Source of the DNA: Sphagnum compactum
Taxonomy: Eukaryota > Bryophyta > Sphagnopsida > Sphagnales
Assembly (NCBI GenBank): GCA_965153455.1
Contig: OZ234493.1
Location: 20,698,213-20,762,212 of the forward strand
Direction: 5' to 3'
Length of the DNA: 64,000 bases
A model generated the notes under the pieces. It did not search any database, was not told the origin of the DNA, and saw only the letters and a program-made list of their open reading frames with translations. This document shows, piece after piece, positions 24,182 through 35,239 of this stretch (position 1 is the stretch's first letter; each line of letters opens with the position of its first letter). The position numbers and the translations under genes are program-made.

Positions 24182-24652
24182 TCATATATATTAATTCAAA
24201 CAGTCCGTCTGTCTATGACGGGGTTTTGAGGGGTGGGGGAGGGAGAGGCCGGTGAAGCAGCGGGTGACAGTGCTTGGTAACGGGGCGGGGGGGGGGGGGG
24301 GGGCCAGCATGGGGGGTGGGGGAGGGAGAGGCCGGTGAAACAGCGAGTGACAGGGCTTGGTAACGGGGCGGGGGGGGCCAGCACGAGCAGTGGGGGAGGG
24401 AGAGGTTGGTGAAGCAACGGGTGACAGGGCTTGGTAACGGGGCGGGGGGGGGCCAACACGGGGCGGGAAGTTAATTATATATAACAGGGGAACGGGGGGG
24501 GGGATCAACGGGTTAAAGAATCGGAGTGGAAAATGCGAAGGACCGGGGGGGGGGGGGGGGGGGGTCGACGGGGTAAAGAACCGGAGTGGGCAATGGGAAG
24601 GACCGGGCGGGGGGGAGCTCGACTGGTGCATTATGCACCGGGTTCACACTAG
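24182..24652 (+). mobile_element. Short non-autonomous Helitron-like element, copy 1
   Basis: Begins TCATATATATTAATTCAA after an A and ends with a perfect hairpin GGTGCA-TTA-TGCACC, then GGGTTCACA and CTAG before a T. A|TC...hairpin...CTRR|T is the Helitron signature, with no target duplication. The 471-bp body is a G-rich minisatellite (GTGACAGGGCTTGGTAACGG followed by long G runs and GCCAGCA). It has no Rep/helicase ORF so it would depend on an autonomous partner. Confidence 0.75.
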
Positions 24653-24980
24653 TTATATATTAATTCAATAAGTCTGTCTGTGCGTCTGTCTGACACGACA
24701 ATTCTGCTGCAATTCTATGGCAGAACCAGCCTCTACATTTTCTGTGGCAAAACCGGGCAATGCATTTTCTATGACAGGGCTTGGTAACGGGGCGGGGGGG
24801 GGCCAGCACGGGGAACCAAGGGGGGGGATCAACGGGTTAAAGAATCGGAATGGAAAATGCGAAGGACGGGGGGGGGGGGGGGGGGGGGGGGGTCGACGGG
24901 GTAAAGAACCGGAGTGGGCAATGGGAAGGACCGGGCGGGGGGGAGTTCGACGGGTGCATTATGCACCGGGTTCACACTAG
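24653..24980 (+). mobile_element. Helitron-like element, copy 2, head-to-tail with copy 1
   Basis: Follows the CTAG of copy 1 directly, opening TTATATATTAATTCAATAAG instead of the canonical TC start, and ends in the same hairpin plus CTAG (24977-24980). Shares the GCTTGGTAACGGGGCG and GGTAAAGAACCGGAGTGG words with copy 1. Confidence 0.68.
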
Positions 24981-25101
24981 TATATAGTAATTCTTCTATG
25001 TCAATAATAATATATAGTAATTAGTAAATTATAATAAATTAAATATATGTAATTTATAAATATATTACTAATTTATACATTTCTCATGGAATATATAGTA
25101 A
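24981..25101. other. AT-rich spacer between Helitron-like copies
   Basis: Contains ATTCTTCTATGTCAA and TTTCTCATGGAATATATAG, which also occur beside the outer ends of the cluster (25542 on and 24168 on), indicating a duplicated target segment. Confidence 0.6.
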
Positions 25102-25541
25102 CTAGTGTGAACCCGGTGCATAATGCACCCGTCAAGCTTCCCCCCACCCGGGTGGGTATTAGAGATATCCACAAATTCACCATCTTTGGGCCTCCTTTCG
25201 CCCCCTAACCCCTCTTTTAGTGGTATCCATAAAGTAAGGAAATTTTATTAAATCTCAATATGGAATGCTGAAACTCAATACGAAATGCTGAATCTCAGCA
25301 TTTAATGCACAAGTTTCGAGAGGTTTATAGCAGCTAGACAGGTAGGAGCAGTGAAAATCTATGTAGTAGTAGTGGAGTGGCTCAGGAAAAAATAAAGACA
25401 GGGTGAAACTCATAAAATCGCCCGTGCTGGCCCCCCCCCCGCCCCGTCACCTGTCACCCGCTCCTTCACCAGGCATCTCCCTCCCCCACCCCCCAAAACC
25501 TCCGTCACAGACACAGAGTCTTACTGAATTAATATATATGA
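25102..25541 (-). mobile_element. Helitron-like element, copy 3, inverted
   Basis: On the minus strand it starts TCATATATATTAATTCAGTA (25541 downward, after an A) and ends with the GGTGCATTATGCACC-type hairpin and CTAG (25105-25102), followed by T. Contains the C-rich complement of the G-rich repeat (25430-25500). Same family as copies 1 and 2. The middle (about 25150-25400) differs from them. Confidence 0.75.
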
Positions 25542-27109
25542 TTCTTCTATGTCAAGTAGTGACCACCAAGTTGCATGCTAACATTTGGATTAGTTTGAAA
25601 ATTTGGTGTGACGATCAAATTAATTCCAATTTTGTGGATTTATTGATGGTGCATGATCCCATATATTCTTCGTAGCAGGTTGCCATTTGAGAATTTTCAA
25701 GATTGAAGATTCAAGTCTCATACAACAGCCTTTTTGGCATGTTGCCACCAAGTCTCCTTGCAAGTCACAAATGCCTAAGGTAATCCGGATTTGTGTGATG
25801 TGGCCAACAAATGTGACGCCAATGACAAGAAACAAACAACAAGGTGAATGGAGTGATGGTGTCAACAAAGGCATTGCAAGAGGTCGTGGTGTTGAAAGCC
25901 AAGGAGACCTAAAACATCAGCTATCGTTGTATCAGTTGCTAAAGTAGTTCTTGAAGTTGAAAGTTGAACTAGAGCATCCTTGAGGGCTTTTAATGAATGA
26001 CAAAAGGAAATATGCTAAACATAATTTAGGGGAAGGGAAGGAAATGAGAATGGAAATTTCTTCTTGGAAAACCAAACCCAATATACACAAAAAATCCTAC
26101 CTAATTTATTGTAACAATTGATAGATTCTTGTTACTACCATTGTTGCATTTACATAAACATGCTCTAATTTTTTTTCACATGGACACAATCCAATCAATT
26201 GTGTCTTGCATATGGCAAAAGTTCTAAAAACAAGCAAGAAATCATCACACACCCGAAGAGAAATTCTCATTCCCATCACATTCATCAAATAAGAAACTTT
26301 CCACCACTAGTGTGAGATCTCGAGACTTCATGCATTATATAAACCGAGTGCAACAAACATCCTCCAAATCTTGCACAAATGAGTTGTTTTTGTCGTTAGC
26401 CCAAAGTTTACGGAACCCTTTCAAGTATTTCCCTCTTTCATGACTACGCACAACCTTTTGTGTTTGTTTTTTTTTTTTTTTTTTCATTATGCTTTCATGA
26501 CAAGTTTACATATTGAGCAACACAACATGTTTTGCAACAAAGTTGTTGCTTTACATTAGACACTGCAAATCGGTGTGGATGATCTAGACATACCAATTTG
26601 TGGGAAAAAATCAAATTTCAACAATAATATTTTTTTTTATAAAACAAGCTTAATCAATCTCTTAACGTGACAATAATAATTTATTAGGTGGAAATGTTCA
26701 ACATCAACCCAAAAAAATAAAGTTATAACATTAGCGTGATCAAAATAACTTTTTGCTTATAAGTTGGAATTTGTGAAAAGCAAAAGTACTTCATCAAAAT
26801 ACACCTCATAAATTTTACATTTTGAACTCCTACCTTATGCACAACAAAACTGACCCAAATCATATACATTTATGCAATTTAATTTGGTTAGAATTTTTTT
26901 TAAAATATTACCATCGAGTATTTTAAATAAAAATGTAAAAATTTCATTCATCCAATGTTTTTTGAATTAAACTTGATAAAAAAACTAATTGAAAAATTGC
27001 CGTGAAATTTTTTGATTACACAATCAAATAATTTGCACCAAAAACATTGATTTTTAATCCAAAAAAAAGTAAAATGACTTATAACATTACTTTAATTTTA
27101 AAAATGTGT
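25542..27109. other. AT-rich intergenic DNA
   Basis: No recognised gene or repeat; poly-T tract at 26468-26484. Confidence 0.5.
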
Positions 27110-27305
27110 GGGAATTTAAATGTTTAGTTAAATCCACATGGTTTGTTTCGAATGTGTGAATTTAAACCTAAAAAATGTGAAGCTAGACCTAAAATTCGAG
27201 TCAAGTGGTTTGGCCTAAAAATGTGAATCAAAATTTCAAACTTAAGTTGAATGGTTTGTTTCAAAAGTGTGAATTCATACCTAAAATTTAATGATGCACC
27301 CTTAA
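27110..27305 (+). repeat. GTGTGAAT...CCTAAAA minisatellite, short array
   Basis: Four or so degenerate units of about 45-50 bp with the words TGGTTTGTTTC(A/G)AA, GTGTGAATT and ACCTAAAA. The same family forms a longer array at 46640-47230. Confidence 0.65.
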
Positions 27306-27385
27306 GTTTTTCTCAAGTTATTGGGAGTAAATTTTCAAAGTGAAAAACAAAAAGAAGGGAGAAAAAATGAGAATGTGGGGATACA

Positions 27386-27830
27386 TCGTTAAAAGGAAAA
27401 ATTTATCAAAGTAAAATCGATAGTATTTATAATATGAGTAGTTGTAGGTTTGAAGTTATAATTCAAATTATTGTATAGTCATGTAATTTATTCATCGATC
27501 ATGTTGATTATTGGTTAGTTTATTGGGTGAATTTACTATTTATTATTTTTGAACAAAAACATTTACATAGTTTTTACAAAGTCATAAACATAAGAGGAAA
27601 ATTGAGACATTCATGTGTTTTGAATTCAAATATATTCAACTCAATTTTGAGAAGTGCAATTTCATTTTCAATTTCTATTTCTTGCATATACATTTGTGTT
27701 TTGTAGAATATGTTTGTTTTGATTACAAATTATAGAAGTTAATCACATATTAGTTTTTTAAAACTTTCATTATGTGTTTAAATTAAGGTCTAAAGGTTTT
27801 GAAGAAAGAAACATATTCCCTTTTCCATTT
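27386..27830 (+). repeat. Solo LTR-like sequence
   Basis: Matches the LTR at 44546-45032 along most of its length: ATTTATCAAAGTAAAATCGA, GATCATGTTGATTAT, AAATTGAGACATTCATGTG, TTTATGTTTTGTAGAAT-like and AACTTTCATTATGTGTT in the same order. A purine-rich stretch precedes it (27355-27380). No internal retrotransposon sequence follows, so it is probably a solo or broken LTR. Confidence 0.65.
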
Positions 27831-28243
27831 GGCAACCATCCCATGGAACAATTTTGATTAGTTTTTGGCTTGTGAACATTGATATAATTATTTGAAGGTT
27901 TAGTTTTTTTTTTATAAGACTAGAGGTATAATTTTGGAAGGTTTTGTCTATGTTGTAGAATTGAAATTTTGAATGGAATAGTGATATGCATTTGGTTTAA
28001 CCTATAATTAAATTTAATTCTAACTAGTGGAAGGTCTAGAATTTTAAAGTATACTAATTCTTTTTTTTAAATTTGGTAGTTAAGATCAATTTTTTAGAAT
28101 TATAACAAAATATGTACAAAAGGCAATACATGAAAGAACAAATCAAAAATAGGAGTGAAAAAATAATGCATTGCAAGTGATATTTTTTGAAAGGTTTACC
28201 AAAACAATTAGCACTAGTCTCATATATATAATATCGTTGGTTT
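27831..28243. other. AT-rich intergenic DNA
   Basis: Nothing recognised. Confidence 0.4.
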
Positions 28244-28700
28244 TGTCCTCTTGCGGTGGTGTCCGGTCGTCCTTTCCATCCATCCGTCTCGTCTTCCATC
28301 CATCTAAGTTCTTCATCCCGAAAGAAGAAGATGATGGAAGAGGAGGAGGACAGATGGCAGCAACATGCAGCTCAGCTTTGCATGGTTGTCCTCTTGCGGT
28401 GGTGTCCATGCCGTCCCGTCTTCCTCCATTGTTGTGGAAAGTGGGGGATGCCAGGAAGAAGAAGAAGACTGTCCTCTTGCGGTGCCGTCCCGTCTTCCTC
28501 CATTGTTGTGGAAAGTGGGGGATGCCAGGAAGAAGAAGAAGACTGTCCTCTTGCGGTGCCGTCCCGTCTTCCTCCATTGTTGTGGAAAGTGGGGGATGCC
28601 ATGAAGAAGAAGAAGACTGTCCTCTTGCGGTGGTGTCCGGCCGTCCCGTCTTCCTCCATTGTTGTGGAAAGTGGGGGATGCCAGGAAGAAGAAGAAGACA
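28244..28700 (+). repeat. Tandem array of about 75-83 bp units
   Basis: Four consecutive units at about 28387, 28469, 28544 and 28619, preceded by a partial one at 28244. Each reads GTCCTCTTGCGGTG, CCGTCCCGTCTTCCTCC, ATTGTTGTGGAAAGTGGG, GGATGCCAGGAAGAAGAAG. The unit gives open frames on both strands, so the long ORFs over it are not evidence of genes. Confidence 0.85.
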
Positions 28701-28727
28701 AAGAAAAACAAGAAGAAGAAGAAGATG

Positions 28728-29104
28728 GATTGATGTGGGTTTTGGTTTTGTGCAGACGAATCGCCAGTGGAACAAGTGAGACAAACGGTTCCCAATACGG
28801 ATGATCCCAGTCTGCCGGTATGGACATTCTGGATGTGCACAATAGGCTTACTATTTTGTTTTTAGAAGGCAATTCTTGCTTGGAATTCCTGGAAGATGCC
28901 ATTAGAGAATTTGGAAATTCTTTCTCAACATGCTTTGCGTGTACTTTATGAAAGGTTTGAAGTTCTGAGGCTTTTGTCAGGATTTCAGTGTGAGGATTTT
29001 CCAGTGTTTCCAAACAACTTCATCACAAAGGTGGGTCATTTCATAATCACTTTTTTTTTAAAATTGAAAGAAAATTTCAATTCGAGTTTTTTGTTAACAA
29101 AATT
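28728..29104 (+). repeat. Captured gene-fragment module, copy A (truncated)
   Basis: Same sequence as copies B and C but missing the first about 55 bases of the transporter exon. Starts GATTGATGTGGGTTTTGG and includes the exon-like ATGCCATTAGAGAATTTGG segment (28896 on). Confidence 0.75.
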
Positions 29105-29620
29105 TCTATTTAGGCCTAAGGATTAGAATCTTTTTATTATTTTGACTTAGGATTTTTAAAAATTGCCATTTTGGCTTGGGTTAGAATCTTTTTATTGTTT
29201 TGACTTAAGATTAACAAAAATTTAGCACTGAGGCTTACAATTAGGTTTAAAATTGGGCATTCTAAAAGATTCCTGAAAAACATTTCTCAAAATGCTTGAA
29301 AAATATTCATTAGTTTGAGAATCTTTATTCTGCCCAATATATTTTGGGTAGCTTATATAGGTTGATTTTTTTTCATTTTTGCTGAAGAATTTGGGAAATC
29401 AACAAATCCTATGCTCAGAAATATTCATGAGATTTTTTTTCTAAGATGCTTGAAAAAATTTCAGGCAATTTTGGAAATTTTAGCTTGCTTTGGAAAGTTA
29501 TAAATGCTGATTTTTATCGTTTCTGCCCAAAATATATTGGGCACTGGATGCTTGAAATTTATTGGCATTTTGGGAATTCTCATTTTGCTCAATAATAACC
29601 GGCACCTTATAAATGTTGAA

Positions 29621-30057
29621 GATTGATGTGGGTTTTAGTTTTGTGCAATACGGGGGAGGGACTGGAGGGACTGAAAGCATTGGAACAGGGTGGGAACGTG
29701 GACGAGTCGCCAATGGAACAAGTGAGACGAACGGTTCCCAATACGGATGATCCGAGTCTGCCGGTATGGACATTCCGGATGTGCACAATAGGCTTGTTAT
29801 TTTGTTTCTAGAAGGCAATTCTTGCTTGGAATTCCTGGAAGATGCCATTAGAGAACTTGGAAATTCTTTCTCAACATGTTTTGCGTGTACTTTATGAAAG
29901 GTTTGAAGTTCTAAGGCTTTTGTCAGGATTTCAGTGTGAGGATTTTCCAGTGTTTCCAAACAACTTCATCACAAAGGTGGGTCATTTCATAATCATTTTT
30001 TTTTAATTTAAAGAAAATTTCAATTCGAGTTTTTTGTTAACAAAATTTCAAAGTTTT
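29621..30057 (+). pseudogene. Gene-fragment module, copy B, with oligopeptide-transporter (OPT) exon
   Basis: 29641-29811 encodes GEGLEGLKALEQGG, VDESPMEQVRRTVPNTDD and PSLPVWTFRMCTIGLLFC, then a stop. The run S-P-x-E-x-V-R-x-T-V-P-x-T-D-D-P-S-L-P-V-x-T-F-R-M is the N-terminal entry to the first membrane span of plant OPT oligopeptide transporters. It is followed by an unrelated exon-like piece ending CEDFPVFPNNFITK and a GT donor. The rest of OPT is absent, so this is a fragment, not a gene. Confidence 0.7.
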
Positions 30058-30070
30058 TTTTCCTCTGGCG

Positions 30071-30512
30071 GATTGATGTGGGTTTTGGTTTTGTGCAGTC
30101 CTGGGGAGGGACTGGAGGGACTGAAAGCATTGGAACAGGGTGGGAACGTGGACGAGTCGCCAGTGGAACAAGTGAGACGAACAGTTCCCAATACGGATGA
30201 TCCCAGTCTGCCAGTATGGACATTCTGGATGTGGACAATAGGCTTGCTATTTTGTTTCTAGAAGGCAATTCTTGCTTGGAATTCCTGGAAGATGCCATTA
30301 GAGAACTTGGAAATTCTTTCTCAACATGTTTTGCGTGTACTTTATGAAAGGTTTGAAGTTCTGAGGCTTTTGTCAGGATTTCAGTGTGAGGATTTTCCAG
30401 TGTTTCCAAACAACTTCATCACAAAGGTGGGTCATTTCATAATCATTTTTTTTTAATTTAAAGAAAATTTCAATTCGAGTTTTTTGTTAACAAAAATTCA
30501 AAGTTTTTTTTC
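30071..30512 (+). pseudogene. Gene-fragment module, copy C, with OPT exon
   Basis: Tandem copy of module B at a period of about 450 bp (start GATTGATGTGGG at 30071). 30099-30261 encodes SPGEGLEGLKALEQGG, then VEQVRRTVPNTDDPSLPVWT and FWMWTIGLLFC, then a stop. Very similar to copy B, so the duplication is recent compared with the surrounding decay. Confidence 0.72.
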
Positions 30513-30689
30513 CTCTGGCGAAATTGGTTTTCAGAATCATATACAATTTCTTACTCTCTGCATTTTAGTCTTGGCAGGGGTTCTGTGGCCAAAAGAACCA
30601 AGCCCAATAAGTGTGATGCACTTGCACTCATATGAAATCTCTTGCCACTTGCAGAGCTTGACAAACATATGGTTTTGGTGTGCTGCAGC

Positions 30690-30850
30690 AATCAAAGAAG
30701 TATCGAATGCCAGCTGTTGAGAAATTGCAAGCTGAGGTATATGAGTTAGTGGCAAAGGCAGTGAAAGAACGTCTTGGGTTGGCAGTAACAGCTGAGGATG
30801 TGTCACAAAGAGACTTGATGAGGCACCTGCTGCAGCCCCAGATGCAAGGT
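30690..30850 (+). other. Exon-like unassigned segment
   Basis: Follows a TGTGCTGCAG acceptor-like site. Reads [20 protein letters not shown] then [18 protein letters not shown], an amphipathic helical composition that looks coding. I do not recognise the family. It may be another captured exon. Confidence 0.35.
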
Positions 30851-30947
30851 TTCCAGCAAACCACATCCAGCAACCATCCCTGTCCTTTTTGTAACCAAAC
30901 AGAGCTTTGAAGTAGTCCTTAAATGTAAAGTTCAATGCCTGTTTTGT
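30804..30947 (-). pseudogene. Mitochondrial ADP/ATP carrier fragment
   Basis: Minus strand: [20 protein letters not shown], then [20 protein letters not shown] and GASSSLFV. This is the second-repeat entry of the adenine nucleotide translocator (PTQALNFAFKDYFK...GNLASGGAAGA in intact proteins). Only about 48 residues survive, with no flanking carrier repeats or RRRMMM signature, so it is a captured or decayed fragment. Confidence 0.8.
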
Positions 30948-31199
30948 AGACAATGGAGAATCATTAGGGCTGATGACAAGGACCTTAAGATATTTACAAC
31001 AACTCACCATACTGGCGGCTTCCAAATGCTCCATCAAATTCTCTATATATTTAAAATTGACTGAAGCACGCAGAACAACACATTGTATGCAGACATCACA
31101 AACCACTTGGCATATGCAACTTTGGCACAGCACAATGTTCATGTGAAAAGTTACTATGTGCATCCATAGAAGGCCAGAAAATGGTTCATTACTAGACTT

Positions 31200-31760
31200 C
31201 TCTATCTGTGAATCATTCAGAATGTGGCAGAATTATTTTCATTACAAAACATATTAGAAAAACTATAATCTTTTTGAAAAAGAAAATAAAAAGAAAATAA
31301 ATAAATAAATAAATGCATAATTTTAAAAAAAAATGAAGATAGACAAAATAAGAATAGGAAAAATTAAAGCATGAAACAAACATAAACAAAAAAAAGTAAA
31401 AACTCAAAAACTAGAAAAAAGGAATGGAAACAAATGAAACAAGGAAAGGGAAATACAATAAAAAAATTTTAAAAGAAAAAAATTTACAAAAATGAAGAAA
31501 CCAAATCAAGAGTAAAAAATAAGAAAAAATAAAACTTATAATAATGAAGAAAAACCCTGCTTGAAAAAGAATGAGGTGTGTCTTCTTTCTCCAAACTTCA
31601 AACTTGCATCCAAATAAACAAAAATATAAAAGTGAAAAAGAAACACTTTATTTTTATTATACAAAATAATAATAAAAACACAAAACACAAACAAATAAAA
31701 AAAATAAAAAATAAAAGTTTCTAGAAAAAACTAAAACATGAACCAAGTTTAAAGAAACCG
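31200..31760. repeat. A-rich low-complexity DNA
   Basis: Almost entirely A and AAAT/AAAG words. ORFs here are poly-Phe or poly-Lys artefacts. Confidence 0.7.
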
Positions 31761-33479
31761 GGGGACTTCACAGTGCCCGAAGGTCACTGTCCGTCCGGTC
31801 GTCCTCCTTGGGTTGTATGTTGGGGGGGCTTTAGTGGGTATGTGTAATTTGGGGGAGGGATGATATATCATAGGCTGTGATTGGGTTCAGCAAGTAACTA
31901 TCGAATAATCAATATATTTATTTTTAAGGATTTAGTTTTCACACATGTTCATGAGTTTTTTTTTTAATTTTTTATATTGCAAGTATGACAAGGTTTGTTG
32001 AAATTTTCAGAAAATTATTTGAACTTAGACGTGCAAATTACACCTTTTTTCAAAAATAAACATTTTGAATTATGTTGTTTTGTTATGTATAAAGTTCGTA
32101 ATATTGTTAATAGAAGAGAAAGTGATGTCATGCGTCACAGTGTCCGAAGGTCACGGGTACCCACTAGTCAACCATAATAGGGGATTAGTGTTGTATTGAA
32201 AGGACAAATTGAAAATGTAGACATAATTGTTGATCAAAGGATGTTGATCGATGCATAAACTTGATCTAAAGGTGTTAGAAGAACACCAAACCAGTGTGTA
32301 AATTATTTTGTAATAGAAGGCGTGATTGGGAGATGATTAGAATTTCAAGAAGAAGGTGATGTGGTTGGACTGTTGATAGATCCACAACAAATGTTCAAGT
32401 ATAAATTGGAGGAATTTTGACTATTTAGTATGATCTAGGTCTAGAAAATTTTCATAGAGGTATTTGTGCACAACTTGTGAATCAATAGGGCATAGAAGAG
32501 CACCAAATTGCATACAAACATGTGCAAGTGCATGAAGATTTAAAACATTTGTCAAATGTTACCACAATCAATGTTGTTAGTAGTAATTAAAATCAATTTG
32601 AACCAAACAAATAATTGACAAATGTAAAAATTGTTCTTAATTTAATGGTGATTATACAAATGAATAATTCAATCATCAAATTTGTTGTATGAAAATCATA
32701 GTCTTAAAGACTATATGTATATCCCCAAAAGATTAAGACATTCAATGATTAAGGAGGTATGGGAGTTTGTTTTATAAAAATCAAACACATAGGCAAATTT
32801 ACATCAACAACCATTATCAAGCCTGATACGATGAATAACCGATTTTCCCATTACCTATCTAACATGTGTAATTTGGATAAAAAAATGTAAACACTTACTG
32901 ATTTCAATAGAAGAACAAATGACCTTGGTTGTGGTACCACCATATTGGTATGGGTTCAACCTATACACATATCTAGTTGGGACATTAATGATGTCAATGA
33001 ATACAAATCTTGTACCAACACAAGCAATATGGTATTTTACATAATACCCATATGTGAGTCAAACAATGCCACATGTGCATTTTTTAGTTACTTATGTTCT
33101 AGTTATTGTACTTGTACTTGTGATAAATCAACCATTAATCAATATTGTATGCATAATGGCATCACCCTAGGATGAAAAGGTGATGGAGGTAGTAGTTTGC
33201 CTAATTTGCCATTGTTGATTTTCAAACCTAAAGTAAATTGAAGAGTTGTACCTTTTAACAGACCAAGTGGACCACCTAGTCGGCTAAAAGCAAACCTAAA
33301 ATGAGGACCATTTTTTTCATCATGGTATCCATTTGTATTTTTTGACCATCAAATTTAATTGGACCAATCACGCCTCCTACACATTAGCAACTACAATATC
33401 CAAACTATGTCAAATATACAAATCTTGATGCTCATATCCAAATAATAAAAAATGAAATCAAAGCTAATGGTGATATAAT
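31761..33479. other. Unassigned, probably retrotransposon leader debris
   Basis: CACAGTG(C/T)CCGAAGGTCAC occurs at about 31769 and again at about 32136. No coding blocks that I can name. Confidence 0.35.
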
Positions 33480-34190
33480 TAATGAAGGTATTAATAATTT
33501 GTTAGTTTTATGCTCATGGATAATATCTTTGAGCATGGTTTAAATTTTATACAATGTCATCTTAATTGTATATTTGCAAAATTGGAGCAAACACTTTATA
33601 ATAAATAAAAAATAGAGAAAAATGATAAACATATTTACATTAAACTTCATAATATCAGACAAGAAGATCATGAATGGGTGGAAGTTTATTATGAAAGAAT
33701 TTTGAAATGCATGGCTAATTGTTTACATATCAAGGTTATCAATACTTATTTAACAATTGTCTTTAGAATAGGACTTCATCCATACATTCAACTGTCAGCA
33801 ACATGAATGAAACATGATACTCCAATTGAACACAAAGAAATCCTTGTCATCTATGAAGAAAGTGGACCTAAAGTACATAAAACATTATTTTCAACAAGTA
33901 AATATGAATGGAGGAAAACCAATAATTGTTGCTATTCTAATATGTGCAAATTGGTATTACACAAATTGTAACATGAAAGTTCACCATACTGAACATTGCC
34001 AAACTAAAAAAAAACTAATGGATGTTGTAATCACAGTCATAAGTGTTGTTGCTCAACTTGCAAATTTGATCAAACCACCAATTAAATTTCCTTGTTTACT
34101 ATGCAACTTGATGGACCACCAATCCATCAATTGTCCAAGAAATCAAAAGTACAAGCAATGTCATGAAACAAAAGTAAATTGTCCATAATT
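33480..34190 (+). pseudogene. Ty3/gypsy retrotransposon gag remnant
   Basis: 33650-33800 keeps gag wording in broken frames (EWVEVYYERI, GLHPYIQLSA), like the conserved YERLLKLAN...FRAGLQPYLR pattern. 33814-34188 ends with a zinc knuckle, CLLCNLMDHQSINC (C-x2-C-x4-H-x4-C), diagnostic of a nucleocapsid. Several stops; not functional. Confidence 0.7.
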
Positions 34191-35239
34191 CCAAATTACT
34201 AAAAATTTAACAATACATGAATATGTTGAATCCAAGTTGGGCAACATTGCTTAATACCAATTTAAAGGTCAAATAACCAGATTTTCATATTTTATATTAA
34301 TACCAATTGATGATCCCAAAATTAAATCAATAAAAAATATTTTGCAAGATATTATTCAATGAGTTTTTGATACTAATGGTGAAAGCATGGTGCAATGGAC
34401 CAAAATCAGCACATGAAAAGTCCACACAAAGTCCACAATTTTTTCAATCCCTTTGTTAACCCTTTCACAATTCCAACATTTGTATTATACTCATTTTTGA
34501 AAGTTTATAACTTTCTTTAAAATGTTTCAATCACCTTGGTCTATAACTTATTTTCTTCCTATATAAGTCCCACTAGAATGATTAATATTAATGTGATTTT
34601 TTTTACATTTCATTTATTGAATTTTTATTCCAATCATAATTATGTATGAATAGGAAAATTGTTAGATGTTCATCATGCCTTGGGCCTTATTGAATGTGAT
34701 GATTGGTTTCACAACATTCTTCATATTTATAAGATAAACATATTGTTCTTAGATAGTTATTTTCCAACTCTTTAATTTTATGTCCATTATGGACTTTTAG
34801 AAATATGTTAATTTAGAACGCACATGAAAATAAAATAAAATATTTTTTTCTTGAATTTCAGTTTTCAAATGTCATATATAATATGTTTGAACAACTTGTG
34901 TGATTGAAATTTAGGAAATCATTTTTTTTCAATGAAAACAAAGTCCACATAATTTGTTACCAAACACATCTATTGCTTTACAAGTACAAAAACACAATGC
35001 AACCAATTATGATTGCAAATATGTTTTGTTCATCTCACTACATATATATACTACCATACATATTTGAGTCCAAACCATAAAACATTCAATGCAATTATCA
35101 TGTAGCTTTTTATTAAATTTCATCACTTCATAAAACTTTGTTTGTGACATCCATTTTGGTTTAGTGTGTCGTGTTTTCACCCTCAAGTAAAAGTTAACTT
35201 TGGTCAATTACTTAAAATTTCACTTAACATGAACAAAAA
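34191..35239. other. Gag-pol spacer with probable insertion
   Basis: Up to about 34430 some coding-like residue runs continue, then AT-rich unassigned sequence. Confidence 0.35.

Noticed and set aside
24191-24980. Proline- or glycine-rich ORFs over the G-rich tracts
   Set aside because: Homopolymer G/C tracts give Pro/Gly runs in any frame; the region is explained by Helitron-like elements.
28171-28840. Long ORFs (over 180 codons) on both strands as a protein gene
   Set aside because: They come from an 80-bp tandem unit that has no stops in several frames; no domain, start context or splice support.
29498-30409. Minus-strand ORFs METLENPHTEILTK... repeated at about 28.4-30.4 kb
   Set aside because: They are antisense to the OPT-like exon and the exon-like segment; splice sites and OPT motifs support the + strand.
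30537-31163. 208-codon minus ORF as a full ADP/ATP carrier gene
   Set aside because: Only about 48 residues match the carrier family; the flanks are unrelated.
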